The notes: generated by a model from the letters alone, not told the origin. Counted from the stretch's first letter, positions 8,053 to 15,611 are shown. The stretch: 24,475 nt of DNA from CAYGUK01 sp964352985 (GCA_964352985.1 CAYGUK010000056.1:1-24475); one strand, 5' to 3'. Numbers and translations: made by a program.

Positions 8053-8610
8053 ATGAACAAACAAACCATCACTCTTTCAACCCATCAACAAAATTGGGTA
8101 AAAAACTTTAATCTCATTGCAGAGTTAATCAAAACACAGTGTGGTAACACTATTCTAGCAATCGAGCACATTGGATCAACTGCAATAAAAAAAATAAAAG
8201 CAAAAGATATTATTGATATGCAATGTGGAATCAACTCTTTTTCTGCCATCCCTCAAATTAAGGCAAAACTTGAACCTCTCGGTTTTACGTTGCTTGATCA
8301 TATTAAACAAGATCATGTGCCCTTTCATGATCACGATTATTTTGAACCTGCTTGGGAAAAACGTTTTTTTCGAGGTGAATATCAAGGCATCGAGTGTCAC
8401 CTCCACATGAGAATTTATGAAAGTAAAAACTGGCACTACGCCATCGATTTTCGTGACTACTTAAATGATAACCCTAAAGTAGCGATTGCTTATGAGCAAA
8501 TCAAAGAACGTTTACAACAAGCAAACGTTAGCCGTGATGAATATTGTCTAATTAAAGATCCGGTTTTTGATTTAATTTATTATCAAATGAGTCTCGCTAA
8601 TTTAGTGTAA
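8053..8610 (+). CDS. GrpB family protein (UPF0157, nucleotidyltransferase-like fold)
   Basis: The 185 residues match the GrpB/UPF0157 pattern. The conserved block is IEHIGSTAIKKIKAKDIIDM at about residues 37-56, where the family keeps HIGST and a K-x-IID signature resembling the nucleotidyltransferase active site. EKRFFRG and ECHLHMRIYES follow in mid-protein, then a helical C-terminus, ending close to the usual length. The family is small and cytoplasmic; it also occurs fused to dephospho-CoA kinase, and its biochemical role is not settled. The gene stands alone: the upstream gene is divergent and a stem-loop follows within 6 bp of the stop. It is probably unrelated to the neighbouring biosynthetic genes. 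Confidence 0.88.
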   Translation: MNKQTITLSTHQQNWVKNFNLIAELIKTQCGNTILAIEHIGSTAIKKIKAKDIIDMQCGINSFSAIPQIKAKLEPLGFTLLDHIKQDHVPFHDHDYFEPAWEKRFFRGEYQGIECHLHMRIYESKNWHYAIDFRDYLNDNPKVAIAYEQIKERLQQANVSRDEYCLIKDPVFDLIYYQMSLANLV

Positions 8611-8615
8611 TAACA

Positions 8616-8635
8616 CCCCAAGCAAAAGCTTGGGG
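8616..8635 (+). terminator. stem-loop just after the grpB-like gene
   Basis: CCCCAAGC (8616-8623) pairs perfectly with GCTTGGGG (8628-8635) around an AAAA loop, five bases after the stop codon. The following bases are AAATAAATTT, so there is no true T tract. It may still end transcription or protect the 3' end. Confidence 0.5.
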
Positions 8636-8647
8636 AAATAAATTTAA

Positions 8648-8791
8648 CAGGACTTACGCAAAACGAAGATTTTGTTTGTGGTCGAGGCATATTCTGCAGT
8701 GAAAAGCGCAGTGTACGAATGGTACATGAGCATTTGAACGAAGATTATAACGAAGACCACGGACAAAAGCTGAAGTTTTGCGTAAGTCCTG
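8648..8791. mobile_element. MITE-like element, 144 bp, with perfect terminal inverted repeats
   Basis: The ends are CAGGACTTACGCAAAAC (8648-8664) and its exact reverse complement (8775-8791). Both sides are flanked by TTTAA (8643-8647 and 8792-8796), consistent with a 5-bp target duplication. The pairing extends two bases (AA/TT) outside the 17-bp ends because of the duplication. The interior has no convincing gene, so the element would depend on a transposase elsewhere. The right duplication holds the stop codon of the VOC gene at 8793-9158. Confidence 0.75.
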
Positions 8792-8792
8792 T

Positions 8793-9158
8793 TTAATCTA
8801 TTAAACACACTCGCATGCGATGGCCATCGGGATCTAACGCAACAAATGTTAAACCAAATGTTGCTTTGGCAATATCTTGCTCGATGGTGATATTTAAGCT
8901 TTGCCACCGTTTTTTGATATCATGAATTTCTTGTTCTGTTTTTACCATAAACGATAATTCAAAACGATGTCCCGTGCCGCCTGAAACATAATTCACCGCA
9001 CTGCTTGACCATAAACTAAAAAGCAACCCTGAAGGTAGCATAAAAGCAACATAATTAGGATGAATGGCTAATGGCTTTATTTCCAATAACGCTTGATAAA
9101 AAAGTCTGCTTTTTTCAATATCCTCGACATATAAAATGAGCTGATTTAAAGTTTCCAT
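8793..9158 (-). CDS. VOC (glyoxalase/bleomycin resistance-like) family protein
   Basis: The 121-residue protein has two beta-alpha-beta-beta-beta repeats typical of the vicinal oxygen chelate fold. The first begins LNQLILYVEDIEKSRLFYQ, and the end reads FVALDPDGHRMRVC, the usual C-terminal strand of the family. I choose the ATG at 9158, which follows AAAGAGA at good spacing; an open frame extends 12 codons further but has no better start. The gene is divergent from a WYL-type regulator, a common pairing in which the regulator controls the VOC gene. Its stop codon lies inside the target duplication of the MITE-like element, yet the frame appears complete. The reaction is unknown; such proteins can act in detoxification or antibiotic binding. 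The usual metal-ligand pattern of glyoxalase I is not clear here. Confidence 0.83.
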   Translation of the reverse strand: METLNQLILYVEDIEKSRLFYQALLEIKPLAIHPNYVAFMLPSGLLFSLWSSSAVNYVSGGTGHRFELSFMVKTEQEIHDIKKRWQSLNITIEQDIAKATFGLTFVALDPDGHRMRVCLID

Positions 9159-9198
9159 AAATTTTTCTCTTTGATTGTTAAGTTGAATTGTCACTATT

Positions 9199-9239
9199 CA
9201 GCATTTCTACATTTTAGCTTAAACTTGGTAAGTAGTTAC
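9199..9239 (-). repeat. dispersed 41-bp repeat, copy B, next to the assembly gap
   Basis: This copy differs from 31-71 at six of 41 positions and ends 7 bp before the run of Ns. Read on the minus strand it starts GTAACTACTTACCAAG, similar to the termini of the IS66-type element at 22166-23866. Repeats next to a gap are a frequent cause of assembly breaks. Confidence 0.55.
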
Positions 9240-9246
9240 GTTGAAT

Positions 9247-9256
9247 NNNNNNNNNN
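9247..9256. other. assembly gap (10 N)
   Basis: Ten consecutive Ns lie in the promoter region between the VOC gene and the WYL regulator. The number is probably nominal, so the true distance and the regulator's promoter are uncertain. Confidence 0.99.
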
Positions 9257-9313
9257 AATTAAAATCAAGTGTAGCGCATACTACTGTCAAATAATGTCAG
9301 TTGAGTTTAATCA

Positions 9314-10009
9314 ATGAATCGGACAGAACGATTATTAAAACTCCTTCAAATTTTAAGAAGTTATCGCTATCCCGTCACCGGCCAACGATTAGCCGAGCGT
9401 TTAGATATTAGCCTTAGAACACTTTATCGCGACATCGCGACTTTACAAGCACAAGGCGCGGATATCAGCGGCGAAGCAGGTATCGGTTATAAATTAAATG
9501 CGAGTTTTTTCTTACCGCCATTAATGTTTACCCATGATGAAATTCAAGCTTTACTTCTCGGCACAAGATGGGTATGTCAATATGGAGATAAACCGTTAGC
9601 TGAGGGTGCCAATGAAGCATTAACCAAAATTTTGAGTGTGCTACCAAATACTGTGACAAAAGATATTAGTCGTGCCACCTTACGCGTAGGCCCACCGTCT
9701 TCAAAACAAATGGCCGAAGAAGATTTATCTCAACTAAGACAAGCTATTGCTAAACAAAACAAAGTAAGCATCGAATATAAAATAAATAAACGCAAACAAC
9801 CTAATCACACAATTTGGCCTTTTTCTATTGGCTATTTTATCGATCAGCGAATATTAATTGCTTGGTCTGAAACAATAGAAGATTATTTACACATTAAAAC
9901 AATCGATATTATGAGTGTTGAAATTTTACAAACTCGCTATCAATATCCCAAAGAAAATTTGTTTTATGAGTGGCGTAAGATACAATTGAAAAAATATGAT
10001 AAAGAATAG
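9314..10009 (+). CDS. YafY-type transcriptional regulator (HTH_11 plus WYL domain)
   Basis: The 231 residues begin with a winged helix-turn-helix (about 1-60). RLLKLLQILRS and RLAERLDISLRTLYRDIATL give the DeoR-like HTH_11 pattern, and GIGYKL forms the wing. A linker at about 65-130 leads to a WYL-like ligand-sensing domain (about 135-215): VSIEYKINKRKQ, then WPFSIGYFIDQRILIAW with the strand order expected of WYL. The literal Trp-Tyr-Leu triplet is not kept. The protein is short compared with many WYL regulators (about 300) but fits the YafY group. It is divergent from the VOC gene, which it probably regulates, and its stop codon directly abuts the stop of the convergent methyltransferase gene. 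The promoter is interrupted by the assembly gap. Confidence 0.87.
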   Translation: MNRTERLLKLLQILRSYRYPVTGQRLAERLDISLRTLYRDIATLQAQGADISGEAGIGYKLNASFFLPPLMFTHDEIQALLLGTRWVCQYGDKPLAEGANEALTKILSVLPNTVTKDISRATLRVGPPSSKQMAEEDLSQLRQAIAKQNKVSIEYKINKRKQPNHTIWPFSIGYFIDQRILIAWSETIEDYLHIKTIDIMSVEILQTRYQYPKENLFYEWRKIQLKKYDKE

Positions 10010-10750
10010 CTATTTTTGACAATGAAATCCCACATGTCCCGCGTTAAATTGGTATTCCCCATAATGCGTAAAGATTTCTACTTTAAATCCGACTTGCTCT
10101 AATAATTTAATGATTATTTGTTTATCATATGAAATCGTTTTATCAATGCGAGATTCTTTAATATAAACTTCATTAATTCGACTAAATAATGTTATCTGTC
10201 TTTGAATTTCGTGTGTAAATATATTTTCAGTGCGCTCTATCACCAAAGACCAATCTGGATTATCTTTATATATCACTTGATTTTGCACAATCGCTTGTTC
10301 ATCAATAATTAATAAATCAAAAATAAATAATCCCTGATTCTCTAGGGTATGATAAATTTTTTCAAATAATGTTGATAATACTAATTCGACATTTCCTATA
10401 TCAGTAATATAATTTAAGGCAATATCAGTTGAAATAACACATTGACAAGATGGCAATAAAACATCGTTAACATTAGCACAAATAAATTTAACACCTGGAT
10501 TTTTTCGCCGTGCAAGTTTGAGTAAGTTCTCAGAAATATCGATTCCTAAAACATCAAAGCCCTTATCATTTAAGTGATGAATCACTTTACCACTACCACA
10601 ACATATATCAATGACGAACGCATTATTAGCAAATTGTTTTTGTAAAAGATCAATGATATGTAACGCGGCAGGTTCAGCTAATTTACAAAAATAACGATCC
10701 TGGATTAGCGCGATTTGTTCATTAAAATCATTTCGTTTATCGGTGCTCAA
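10010..10750 (-). CDS. class I SAM-dependent methyltransferase, paired with ATP-grasp ligase
   Basis: The 246-residue protein has the Rossmann methyltransferase core. Motif I is VIDICCGSGKVIHHL (about residues 45-59). An acidic strand end follows at VLGIDISENLL (about 67-77), then a motif II-like NVNDVLLPSCQCVISTDIALNY block. The C-terminal half is beta-rich and probably shapes the acceptor site. The start overlaps the upstream ATP-grasp gene by 4 bp (ATGA), so the two are co-translated and likely act in one pathway, methylating either the ligase substrate or its product. It ends directly against the WYL regulator's stop on the other strand, with no space for a conventional terminator. The acceptor (N, O or C) cannot be told. 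Confidence 0.85.
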   Translation of the reverse strand: MSTDKRNDFNEQIALIQDRYFCKLAEPAALHIIDLLQKQFANNAFVIDICCGSGKVIHHLNDKGFDVLGIDISENLLKLARRKNPGVKFICANVNDVLLPSCQCVISTDIALNYITDIGNVELVLSTLFEKIYHTLENQGLFIFDLLIIDEQAIVQNQVIYKDNPDWSLVIERTENIFTHEIQRQITLFSRINEVYIKESRIDKTISYDKQIIIKLLEQVGFKVEIFTHYGEYQFNAGHVGFHCQK

Positions 10751-11934
10751 GGTAATATCATCCCCTCTTTCTCAATTTTTTCATAGTCTTTTTCAAGTTG
10801 AGATTTGTTTTCAGCACATAACCAGAGCAAGCCCATCAATCCAAATTGTGGCTTTTTAAAAAAAGAAGCTTCATGATAAGAAGTTAAACTGTTTAAATAA
10901 GTAATTTGATCGGGTTCAAGATTTCGCAACATGACAAGTCGTTGATGAATAGGATTGATAGAGGTTGTACTTAATTCTTTACCCTCAATTAAATGACAAT
11001 AAGCATCGATTTGATCAAAGCCTAAAAGTTTTTTTGCCATTTTGCAAAGATATCCTAATGCGCCAGCTATCCTTGGATTTAGTTCGATGAGTTGATAACC
11101 CTTTGACGTTTGAATAATTTCAACATGACTTAAGCCATTTTTCATACCTAGAGAATTTAATACAAAAATAGTATATGTGGCTAATTCTTTATATTGTGGC
11201 TCGTATATATTGATGCAATCATCATATAAACTTACTATTTTGTTATTTAGATATTTTTTCTCATATTTTCCCGCCCCTGCTAAAATATGCCTGCCTTGAT
11301 ACGAGGCTGTGTTTACATAGAATTGTTGACCTTCTAATTTTTCTTGTAATAAAAAATCACTTTCAGCTAAAACATTGACTCTAAGTTGTTGAAAATAGTC
11401 TTCTATATCGCTTTTTTGTTGGGGAAAAAAAACACCTTCAGAACCAGCTGAACCAGTTTCAGGTTTTATGATAATGTGTCCCTGATTATTTTCATAAAAA
11501 TTTTCGACTTGTTTAACTAGCATTTCAATCGGTTGTTTAGCACTGATTTTAATCAGATTAGTTTGTTCTTGTTGTAAATTATTAAGTTGAGAAAGCATGT
11601 CAAATTTATTCGTCCGAAGTTGGCTTGTTACAATTTGATTACAACTCTTTGGAAAAAGATGATTAAAAATATTGTCTGCGTAAACAACGCTAGATTCTAC
11701 ACCATAAAATCCTGTTAAAATTTGATGCCCATATTTAGAGAGAATATATCTAAGATCTTTTTCAACATTACTATCTGAATCAATAATTTCTAGAAAAGGA
11801 ACATTTTGGAAGTTCAAATAATCAATATCAAACTTAGCTGTTCTCAACACAATTATTTGAACATTATGGCTTGTAAAACCTGAATACAAGTAATTAGATG
11901 AAGCGATAGGATCAATTATGAGCAATTTTAACAT
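10747..11934 (-). CDS. ATP-grasp ligase, second copy, paralog of the isonitrile-cluster ligase
   Basis: The 395-residue protein has an N-terminal Rossmann-like part (MLKLLIIDPIASS) that lines up with VVIVDPISSG of the ligase at 1558-2814. Core motifs are IIIKPETGSAGSEG with Lys157, an LEGQQFYV block near 201-208, SHVEII with Glu272, and LIELNPR with Glu284, Asn286 and Arg288; the canonical E-x-N-x-R metal set is intact here. The frame stays open to an ATG at 11973, but matching the paralog's start favours 11934. Neither start has a strong ribosome site. It is the first gene of a two-gene operon with the methyltransferase (4-bp overlap) and is divergent from the FcoT-like gene. It probably makes an amide, peptide or ester bond in a small-molecule pathway; the substrates are unknown. 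Confidence 0.85.
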   Translation of the reverse strand: MLKLLIIDPIASSNYLYSGFTSHNVQIIVLRTAKFDIDYLNFQNVPFLEIIDSDSNVEKDLRYILSKYGHQILTGFYGVESSVVYADNIFNHLFPKSCNQIVTSQLRTNKFDMLSQLNNLQQEQTNLIKISAKQPIEMLVKQVENFYENNQGHIIIKPETGSAGSEGVFFPQQKSDIEDYFQQLRVNVLAESDFLLQEKLEGQQFYVNTASYQGRHILAGAGKYEKKYLNNKIVSLYDDCINIYEPQYKELATYTIFVLNSLGMKNGLSHVEIIQTSKGYQLIELNPRIAGALGYLCKMAKKLLGFDQIDAYCHLIEGKELSTTSINPIHQRLVMLRNLEPDQITYLNSLTSYHEASFFKKPQFGLMGLLWLCAENKSQLEKDYEKIEKEGMILP

Positions 11935-11970
11935 ATTTGGTACACGAAAATTCCGATTTTTACATGGGTT

Positions 11971-12007
11971 CATAAATTATTTAATTATGATAGTATATAT
12001 CATAAAT
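11971..12007. promoter_or_regulatory. palindromic operator candidate between the divergent arms
   Basis: A perfect inverted repeat TTATGATA (11985-11992) and TATCATAA (11998-12005), spaced by 5 bp, lies between the two divergent transcription units. CATAAATT also occurs at 11971-11978 and 12001-12008, giving further partial dyads. The arrangement suggests a repressor or activator site controlling both arms; the regulator is not evident in the window. Confidence 0.5.
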
Positions 12008-12034
12008 TCTATGAATAAAAATTAGAGAATCATT

Positions 12035-12517
12035 ATGAAAATACAGAGTTTCACTCATAAATTCATGAAATTTTATAAAGATGAATTCATATATCTAGAT
12101 GTTTCCTCTCTTAAATTTCAATCAAATACGAATATCTTAACGGGTAATCTTCTCCCCAAAATACCAGCATATCGCCGTAAAGCCGTAAAGGATTTAATCC
12201 TGACTAATAATGAAACCATGATTTGTATCACTCAAATCATGTATGCGATATCATTTCATTATTGCGATGCCCATCTAGACACTGATTTAGATGTTTTTGC
12301 AAAACAGCTCCTTGATAGTTTTCTCATCCGCGACATGAATTTTAAATTTAATAAACCAGTTAACGTCAATCAACCTGTTCCATTTACCTCAACACTTCAA
12401 GTCATCACTCGAAAAAGAATACCTAAGTATATTTACGAAACAATTATCGGAGACAATAATAATTTCGTTGTTAAGAATTATGGTTATTTAGTTGAGGAAG
12501 TCATGCATGAAGCCTGA
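12035..12517 (+). CDS. FcoT-like hot-dog thioesterase candidate
   Basis: The 160 residues resemble, from memory, the FcoT family of hot-dog acyl-CoA/acyl-carrier thioesterases (Mycobacterium tuberculosis Rv0098). The best block is FLIRDMNFKFNKPVNVNQP at about residues 97-115, comparable to the LIR...F.KP.N segment of FcoT. An ETMICITQIMYAISF helix (about 62-76) stands where FcoT has its long central helix, and the N-terminal spacing also agrees. The length is a little short of FcoT (about 180). No catalytic residue can be assigned by eye. The ATG follows AGAG at fair spacing. It overlaps the next methyltransferase by 11 bp, so the two are coupled. FcoT in mycobacteria sits in an isonitrile lipopeptide cluster, but that pathway builds its isonitrile by different chemistry. 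Family assignment is moderate. Confidence 0.6.
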   Translation: MKIQSFTHKFMKFYKDEFIYLDVSSLKFQSNTNILTGNLLPKIPAYRRKAVKDLILTNNETMICITQIMYAISFHYCDAHLDTDLDVFAKQLLDSFLIRDMNFKFNKPVNVNQPVPFTSTLQVITRKRIPKYIYETIIGDNNNFVVKNYGYLVEEVMHEA

Positions 12518-13331
12518 AAAATATCATCTAACTACGGGTGATAAAGGTAATGATCAACTTAATTTTTTAGAACGTGCTTGTGGTAAAAATAGCCGCCTCT
12601 TTTTAAAAAATATTGGTATCAGGCCTGGCATGACTATTCTTGATGTTGGTTGCGGAAATGGTCACATGAGTTGTTGGCTCGCTAAAGAAGTGGGACCTCA
12701 CGGACAAGTCATTGCCATAGATAATAGTGAACAACAACTCGAACAAGCAAAAATCAAAGCAGAAAGTGAACGAATAAATAATATTTCGTTTCATTTAAAT
12801 AGCGCCTATGAATTAACTGATTTTAATCTCAGCGCTGATATAACATATTGTCGTTGGCTGCTATACCACTTAAATGATCCACTAAAAGCGTGTTTAAGCA
12901 TGGCTAATACAGTTAAACTAAATGGGATCCTAGCGTGTGAAGTAGGATGTGCCAATACCAGCTTGTTTTATCCACCATTTCAAGCTTATGATACATTAAT
13001 GGCAAAAGCATTAAAATTAATTTTAAAAGTAGGGAACGACCCTTTTATTGGGCTTAATGTTTTTGGTCTTCTCCAGCAACTCCCTAGTTTTGATTGTGCC
13101 AAAATTCATTTAGCACAAAATGTTTGGACCCAGCATGAAGATATTACTCTCGCATTACAAGGCATGATGACCATGCTATCAAGTATTGAACCGGCCCTAA
13201 TTGAAAATGAAATTTGTACCGCAGCAGAAATAAAAACACTAAAATCAGAATTAACACTTTTTCAAATACCAAAAGATGCTTTGATGCTTTCTACCAGAAT
13301 GACACAGATATGGGCAACTAAAGTCGCCTAA
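12507..13331 (+). CDS. class I SAM-dependent methyltransferase, coupled to the FcoT-like gene
   Basis: The 274-residue protein has a clear methyltransferase core. Motif I is ILDVGCGNGHMSCWLA (about residues 44-59), preceded by IGIRPGM. VIAIDNSEQQLEQA is the acidic strand-2 end that holds the SAM ribose, and ITYCRWLLYHLNDP is the motif around strand 4. The C-terminal third is a helical cap of the kind seen in small-molecule methyltransferases. I choose the ATG at 12507: GAGGAAG (12494-12500) sits six bases before it, while the frame upstream offers only a TTG. The start lies inside the end of the FcoT-like gene (11-bp overlap), so the pair is translationally coupled. It is the plus-strand arm of the divergent cassette and the second of three methyltransferases in the window. 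The acceptor is unknown. Confidence 0.87.
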   Translation: MKPEKYHLTTGDKGNDQLNFLERACGKNSRLFLKNIGIRPGMTILDVGCGNGHMSCWLAKEVGPHGQVIAIDNSEQQLEQAKIKAESERINNISFHLNSAYELTDFNLSADITYCRWLLYHLNDPLKACLSMANTVKLNGILACEVGCANTSLFYPPFQAYDTLMAKALKLILKVGNDPFIGLNVFGLLQQLPSFDCAKIHLAQNVWTQHEDITLALQGMMTMLSSIEPALIENEICTAAEIKTLKSELTLFQIPKDALMLSTRMTQIWATKVA

Positions 13332-13645
13332 TTTATTAAACTAAATTCAAACTTAACTAATGTAAATTCTATTGAGATGTTCTCGGGGAGGGACTAAAAA
13401 TAGAAATAATAAATCCATAAATAATTTGTAAAAATGGTTTCATTATAAAAATACTAACAATACTGATGTTATCATTGCGGGATAGTTCGTATTCGATGGA
13501 TTTTCAATTTTTAAGTAGTCACCGACGAACAAAGTAACAAGTATATTCAATAACTAATGGTATTTAATTTCACTAATAATACACTGGATTCATCAATTTT
13601 ATATTGTTGAATTAGTTTTACTAGAGAATAATTTCAAAAGATTAC
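13332..13645. other. gene-free stretch between methyltransferase and SDR genes
   Basis: The 314-bp stretch lies between convergent genes. I see no coding frame, no strong terminator and no RNA gene. A GTTCGT/ACGAAC pair (13485-13490 and 13525-13530) is too widely spaced to call a terminator. Confidence 0.5.
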
Positions 13646-14356
13646 TTAACTATAAACCCACTCATTTTGCTTAAATTCATCTTCTTTAGTATTAAACAAT
13701 TTATCAATCGCATACTCGGCAACAGATTGAGGTTTCGCTAGCATATTTTTATCTTTCATTTGCTTAAAAAAATCAGCCTTTTCGACGTGTTCTTTTTCAC
13801 GTAATCGTACTTGCATATCAGTATCAACAGGACCTGGATCTAAAATACCGGTAAACACTTGTTTTGCATTAAGCTCGACATTAAGACATTTTGCTAACAT
13901 GTTTAAACCCGCTTTTGACGTGCAATAAGCAGAATAATACGGAATGGCATGATGGGCTAAACCTGAGGAAACCAGTAAAATTCTCGCATTAGGTTTAAAG
14001 TGGGACAATAAAGCTTGAGTTAAAAACATGGGTGCGGCTAAATTAATACGCTGAACAGATTCCCAATTTTCACGCGTCATGTCTGTTAATAACAAGCGCT
14101 CACCTTCAATGCCGGCATTGTGAATTAAGAAATCCAGCTTTTCACCCTTTAGATTATAAACTATCGTTGCAATATCTTGCTCCGAAGAAACGTCAGCCGT
14201 AATCGCGTGAATTAAATCTGGATGATGATATTTTGTTACCTCTAAAGCAGGTTGACGACGCCCAACAATAAAGGTGTTGACACCTTGTTCAGCAAGAGAT
14301 ATTGCCATCGCTTGACCAATTCCAGAACCACCACCTGTGACTAATGCTGTTTTCAT
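13646..14356 (-). CDS. short-chain dehydrogenase/reductase (SDR)
   Basis: The 236-residue protein is a classical-size SDR. The cofactor motif TGGGSGIG is at residues 7-14 and IVGRR follows at about 30-34, where Arg residues after strand 2 favour NADP(H). DV appears at about residue 55, the HNAG motif at about 84-87, and the catalytic part has Ser in LLVSSG (about 130-135) with Tyr-x-x-x-Lys as YCTSK. PGPVDT, after strand 6, is also typical. The substrate cannot be told; it reduces or oxidises an alcohol or carbonyl. It follows the MFS gene on the same strand after 61 bp and may be co-transcribed with it. AGGA lies about 12 bases before the ATG, a slightly long spacing. Confidence 0.9.
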   Translation of the reverse strand: MKTALVTGGGSGIGQAMAISLAEQGVNTFIVGRRQPALEVTKYHHPDLIHAITADVSSEQDIATIVYNLKGEKLDFLIHNAGIEGERLLLTDMTRENWESVQRINLAAPMFLTQALLSHFKPNARILLVSSGLAHHAIPYYSAYCTSKAGLNMLAKCLNVELNAKQVFTGILDPGPVDTDMQVRLREKEHVEKADFFKQMKDKNMLAKPQSVAEYAIDKLFNTKEDEFKQNEWVYS

Positions 14357-14417
14357 CGTAATGAGTTTCCTACTGATTTTTAGCGTTTATCAACAATATC
14401 TGAACCAAGGCTCGCAA

Positions 14418-15611
14418 TCAAGTTTTCAAACGAAAATCGAGGATAGCCCGAAAATACATGAAATATGCAATTCCAATGAGACTAAACAAAATAGCAGGAA
14501 TTGCCAAAGGTAAGGTTGATTTCAAGTGGTTTGTGATCACAATCGCACCCACAATTGATGAAAAGATAAAACGAAAAGAACCACTTAAGGCAGCAGCACG
14601 CCCTGCTTCACGTTCAAAAGGTTCCATGGCGCCACCATTGCCAGCGCCCATGCTAAATGTCCCACCCATCCCAATTAAAAGCATTGGCCAAATAAAATTA
14701 TCGATGGTTAAGCCCGTGATAAAATACCAAGCTGTCATCAATATGCCGCCAATTAATGTCAGAATAAATCCTAAATAGACCGTTTTAAAAATACCAAGCC
14801 GTTTAACAATAAATGCAGAAACAAAACTACCAACAAAAAAAGAAATGCCCATAAAACAAAAATAATAACCATAGTGAATAACGGGAATATGCAATTGTCG
14901 AATAATAATATAAGGTGAAATAGAACAAAATAAATATAAATAGGAAAGACCAATACCGGTTGCAATAGTATAATAAAGAAAAATAGGATTTTTCCCAATT
15001 TGATAATATTCAGAAAAAATTCGCCAACGAAATTGATGACGTTGATCTGCTGGTAAGGTTTCTTCAATCATAAATCCCATGGTAATAAAAGCGAGCAATG
15101 CAATCACAAGTAATGCTAAAAAAGTTTCAGGCCATCCATATTTCACTTCGAGATAACCACCAATAAAGGGAGCAAACATCGGCGAAAAAGAAATCATCCC
15201 ATTTAAAAAACTATAAATTTGCGCACTTTGCTCACCACTATAGAGATCACGAACATTGGCAAATGAGACAACCAGCATGCCACAAGCACCAATGGCTTGA
15301 ATTGCGCGAAATGAAATTAATTGTGTGGAGCTCGTGGCCATAGAACATAAATAAGTACCAAGACTAAAAATAATTATCGTTAAAATACTGATCGGTTTTC
15401 GGCCGAATTGATCGGAAAGAGGTCCAACAACAAGCTGCATAATACCTGCAACAAACATGAATAAAGTTAAGGTTAATTGCATGCGCCCAGCTGAGACATG
15501 AAACATTTCAGCTATTTTAGGGACAGCCGGCACATATATATCCATCGCTAATGGCAGAGCTAATACCATTGGCGTTAAGATGAGTGTTAATTTTATTATG
15601 TTTTTCTTCAT
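14418..15611 (-). CDS. MFS efflux transporter, Bcr/CflA family
   Basis: The 397-residue inner-membrane protein has about twelve hydrophobic segments, as expected of 12-helix drug/proton antiporters. The N-terminal segment reads PLAMDIYVPAVPKIAEMF, the signature of the Bcr/CflA group (bicyclomycin and chloramphenicol-type exporters). The loop 2-3 motif A is GPLSDQFGRKPI. I choose the ATG at 15611 (MKKN), which has GAAG eight bases upstream; an ATG at 15617 is only two bases from it, and an open frame to 15671 adds a stretch unlike the family. The SDR gene follows after 61 bp. It could export a product made by the nearby biosynthetic genes, but that is only positional inference; general drug efflux is as likely. 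Confidence 0.92.
   Translation of the reverse strand: MKKNIIKLTLILTPMVLALPLAMDIYVPAVPKIAEMFHVSAGRMQLTLTLFMFVAGIMQLVVGPLSDQFGRKPISILTIIIFSLGTYLCSMATSSTQLISFRAIQAIGACGMLVVSFANVRDLYSGEQSAQIYSFLNGMISFSPMFAPFIGGYLEVKYGWPETFLALLVIALLAFITMGFMIEETLPADQRHQFRWRIFSEYYQIGKNPIFLYYTIATGIGLSYLYLFCSISPYIIIRQLHIPVIHYGYYFCFMGISFFVGSFVSAFIVKRLGIFKTVYLGFILTLIGGILMTAWYFITGLTIDNFIWPMLLIGMGGTFSMGAGNGGAMEPFEREAGRAAALSGSFRFIFSSIVGAIVITNHLKSTLPLAIPAILFSLIGIAYFMYFRAILDFRLKT

Noticed and set aside
8644..8907. Open frame across the MITE-like element
   Set aside because: It reads through both inverted repeats and the end of the VOC gene in another frame; the protein has no recognisable features.
13485..13530. GTTCGT/ACGAAC pair as a terminator or operator
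   Set aside because: Six-base arms 34 bp apart are likely by chance and no T tract follows.
14458..14778. Plus-strand open frame of 106 codons
   Set aside because: It lies wholly inside the MFS transporter gene on the other strand and its protein is unlike any family.
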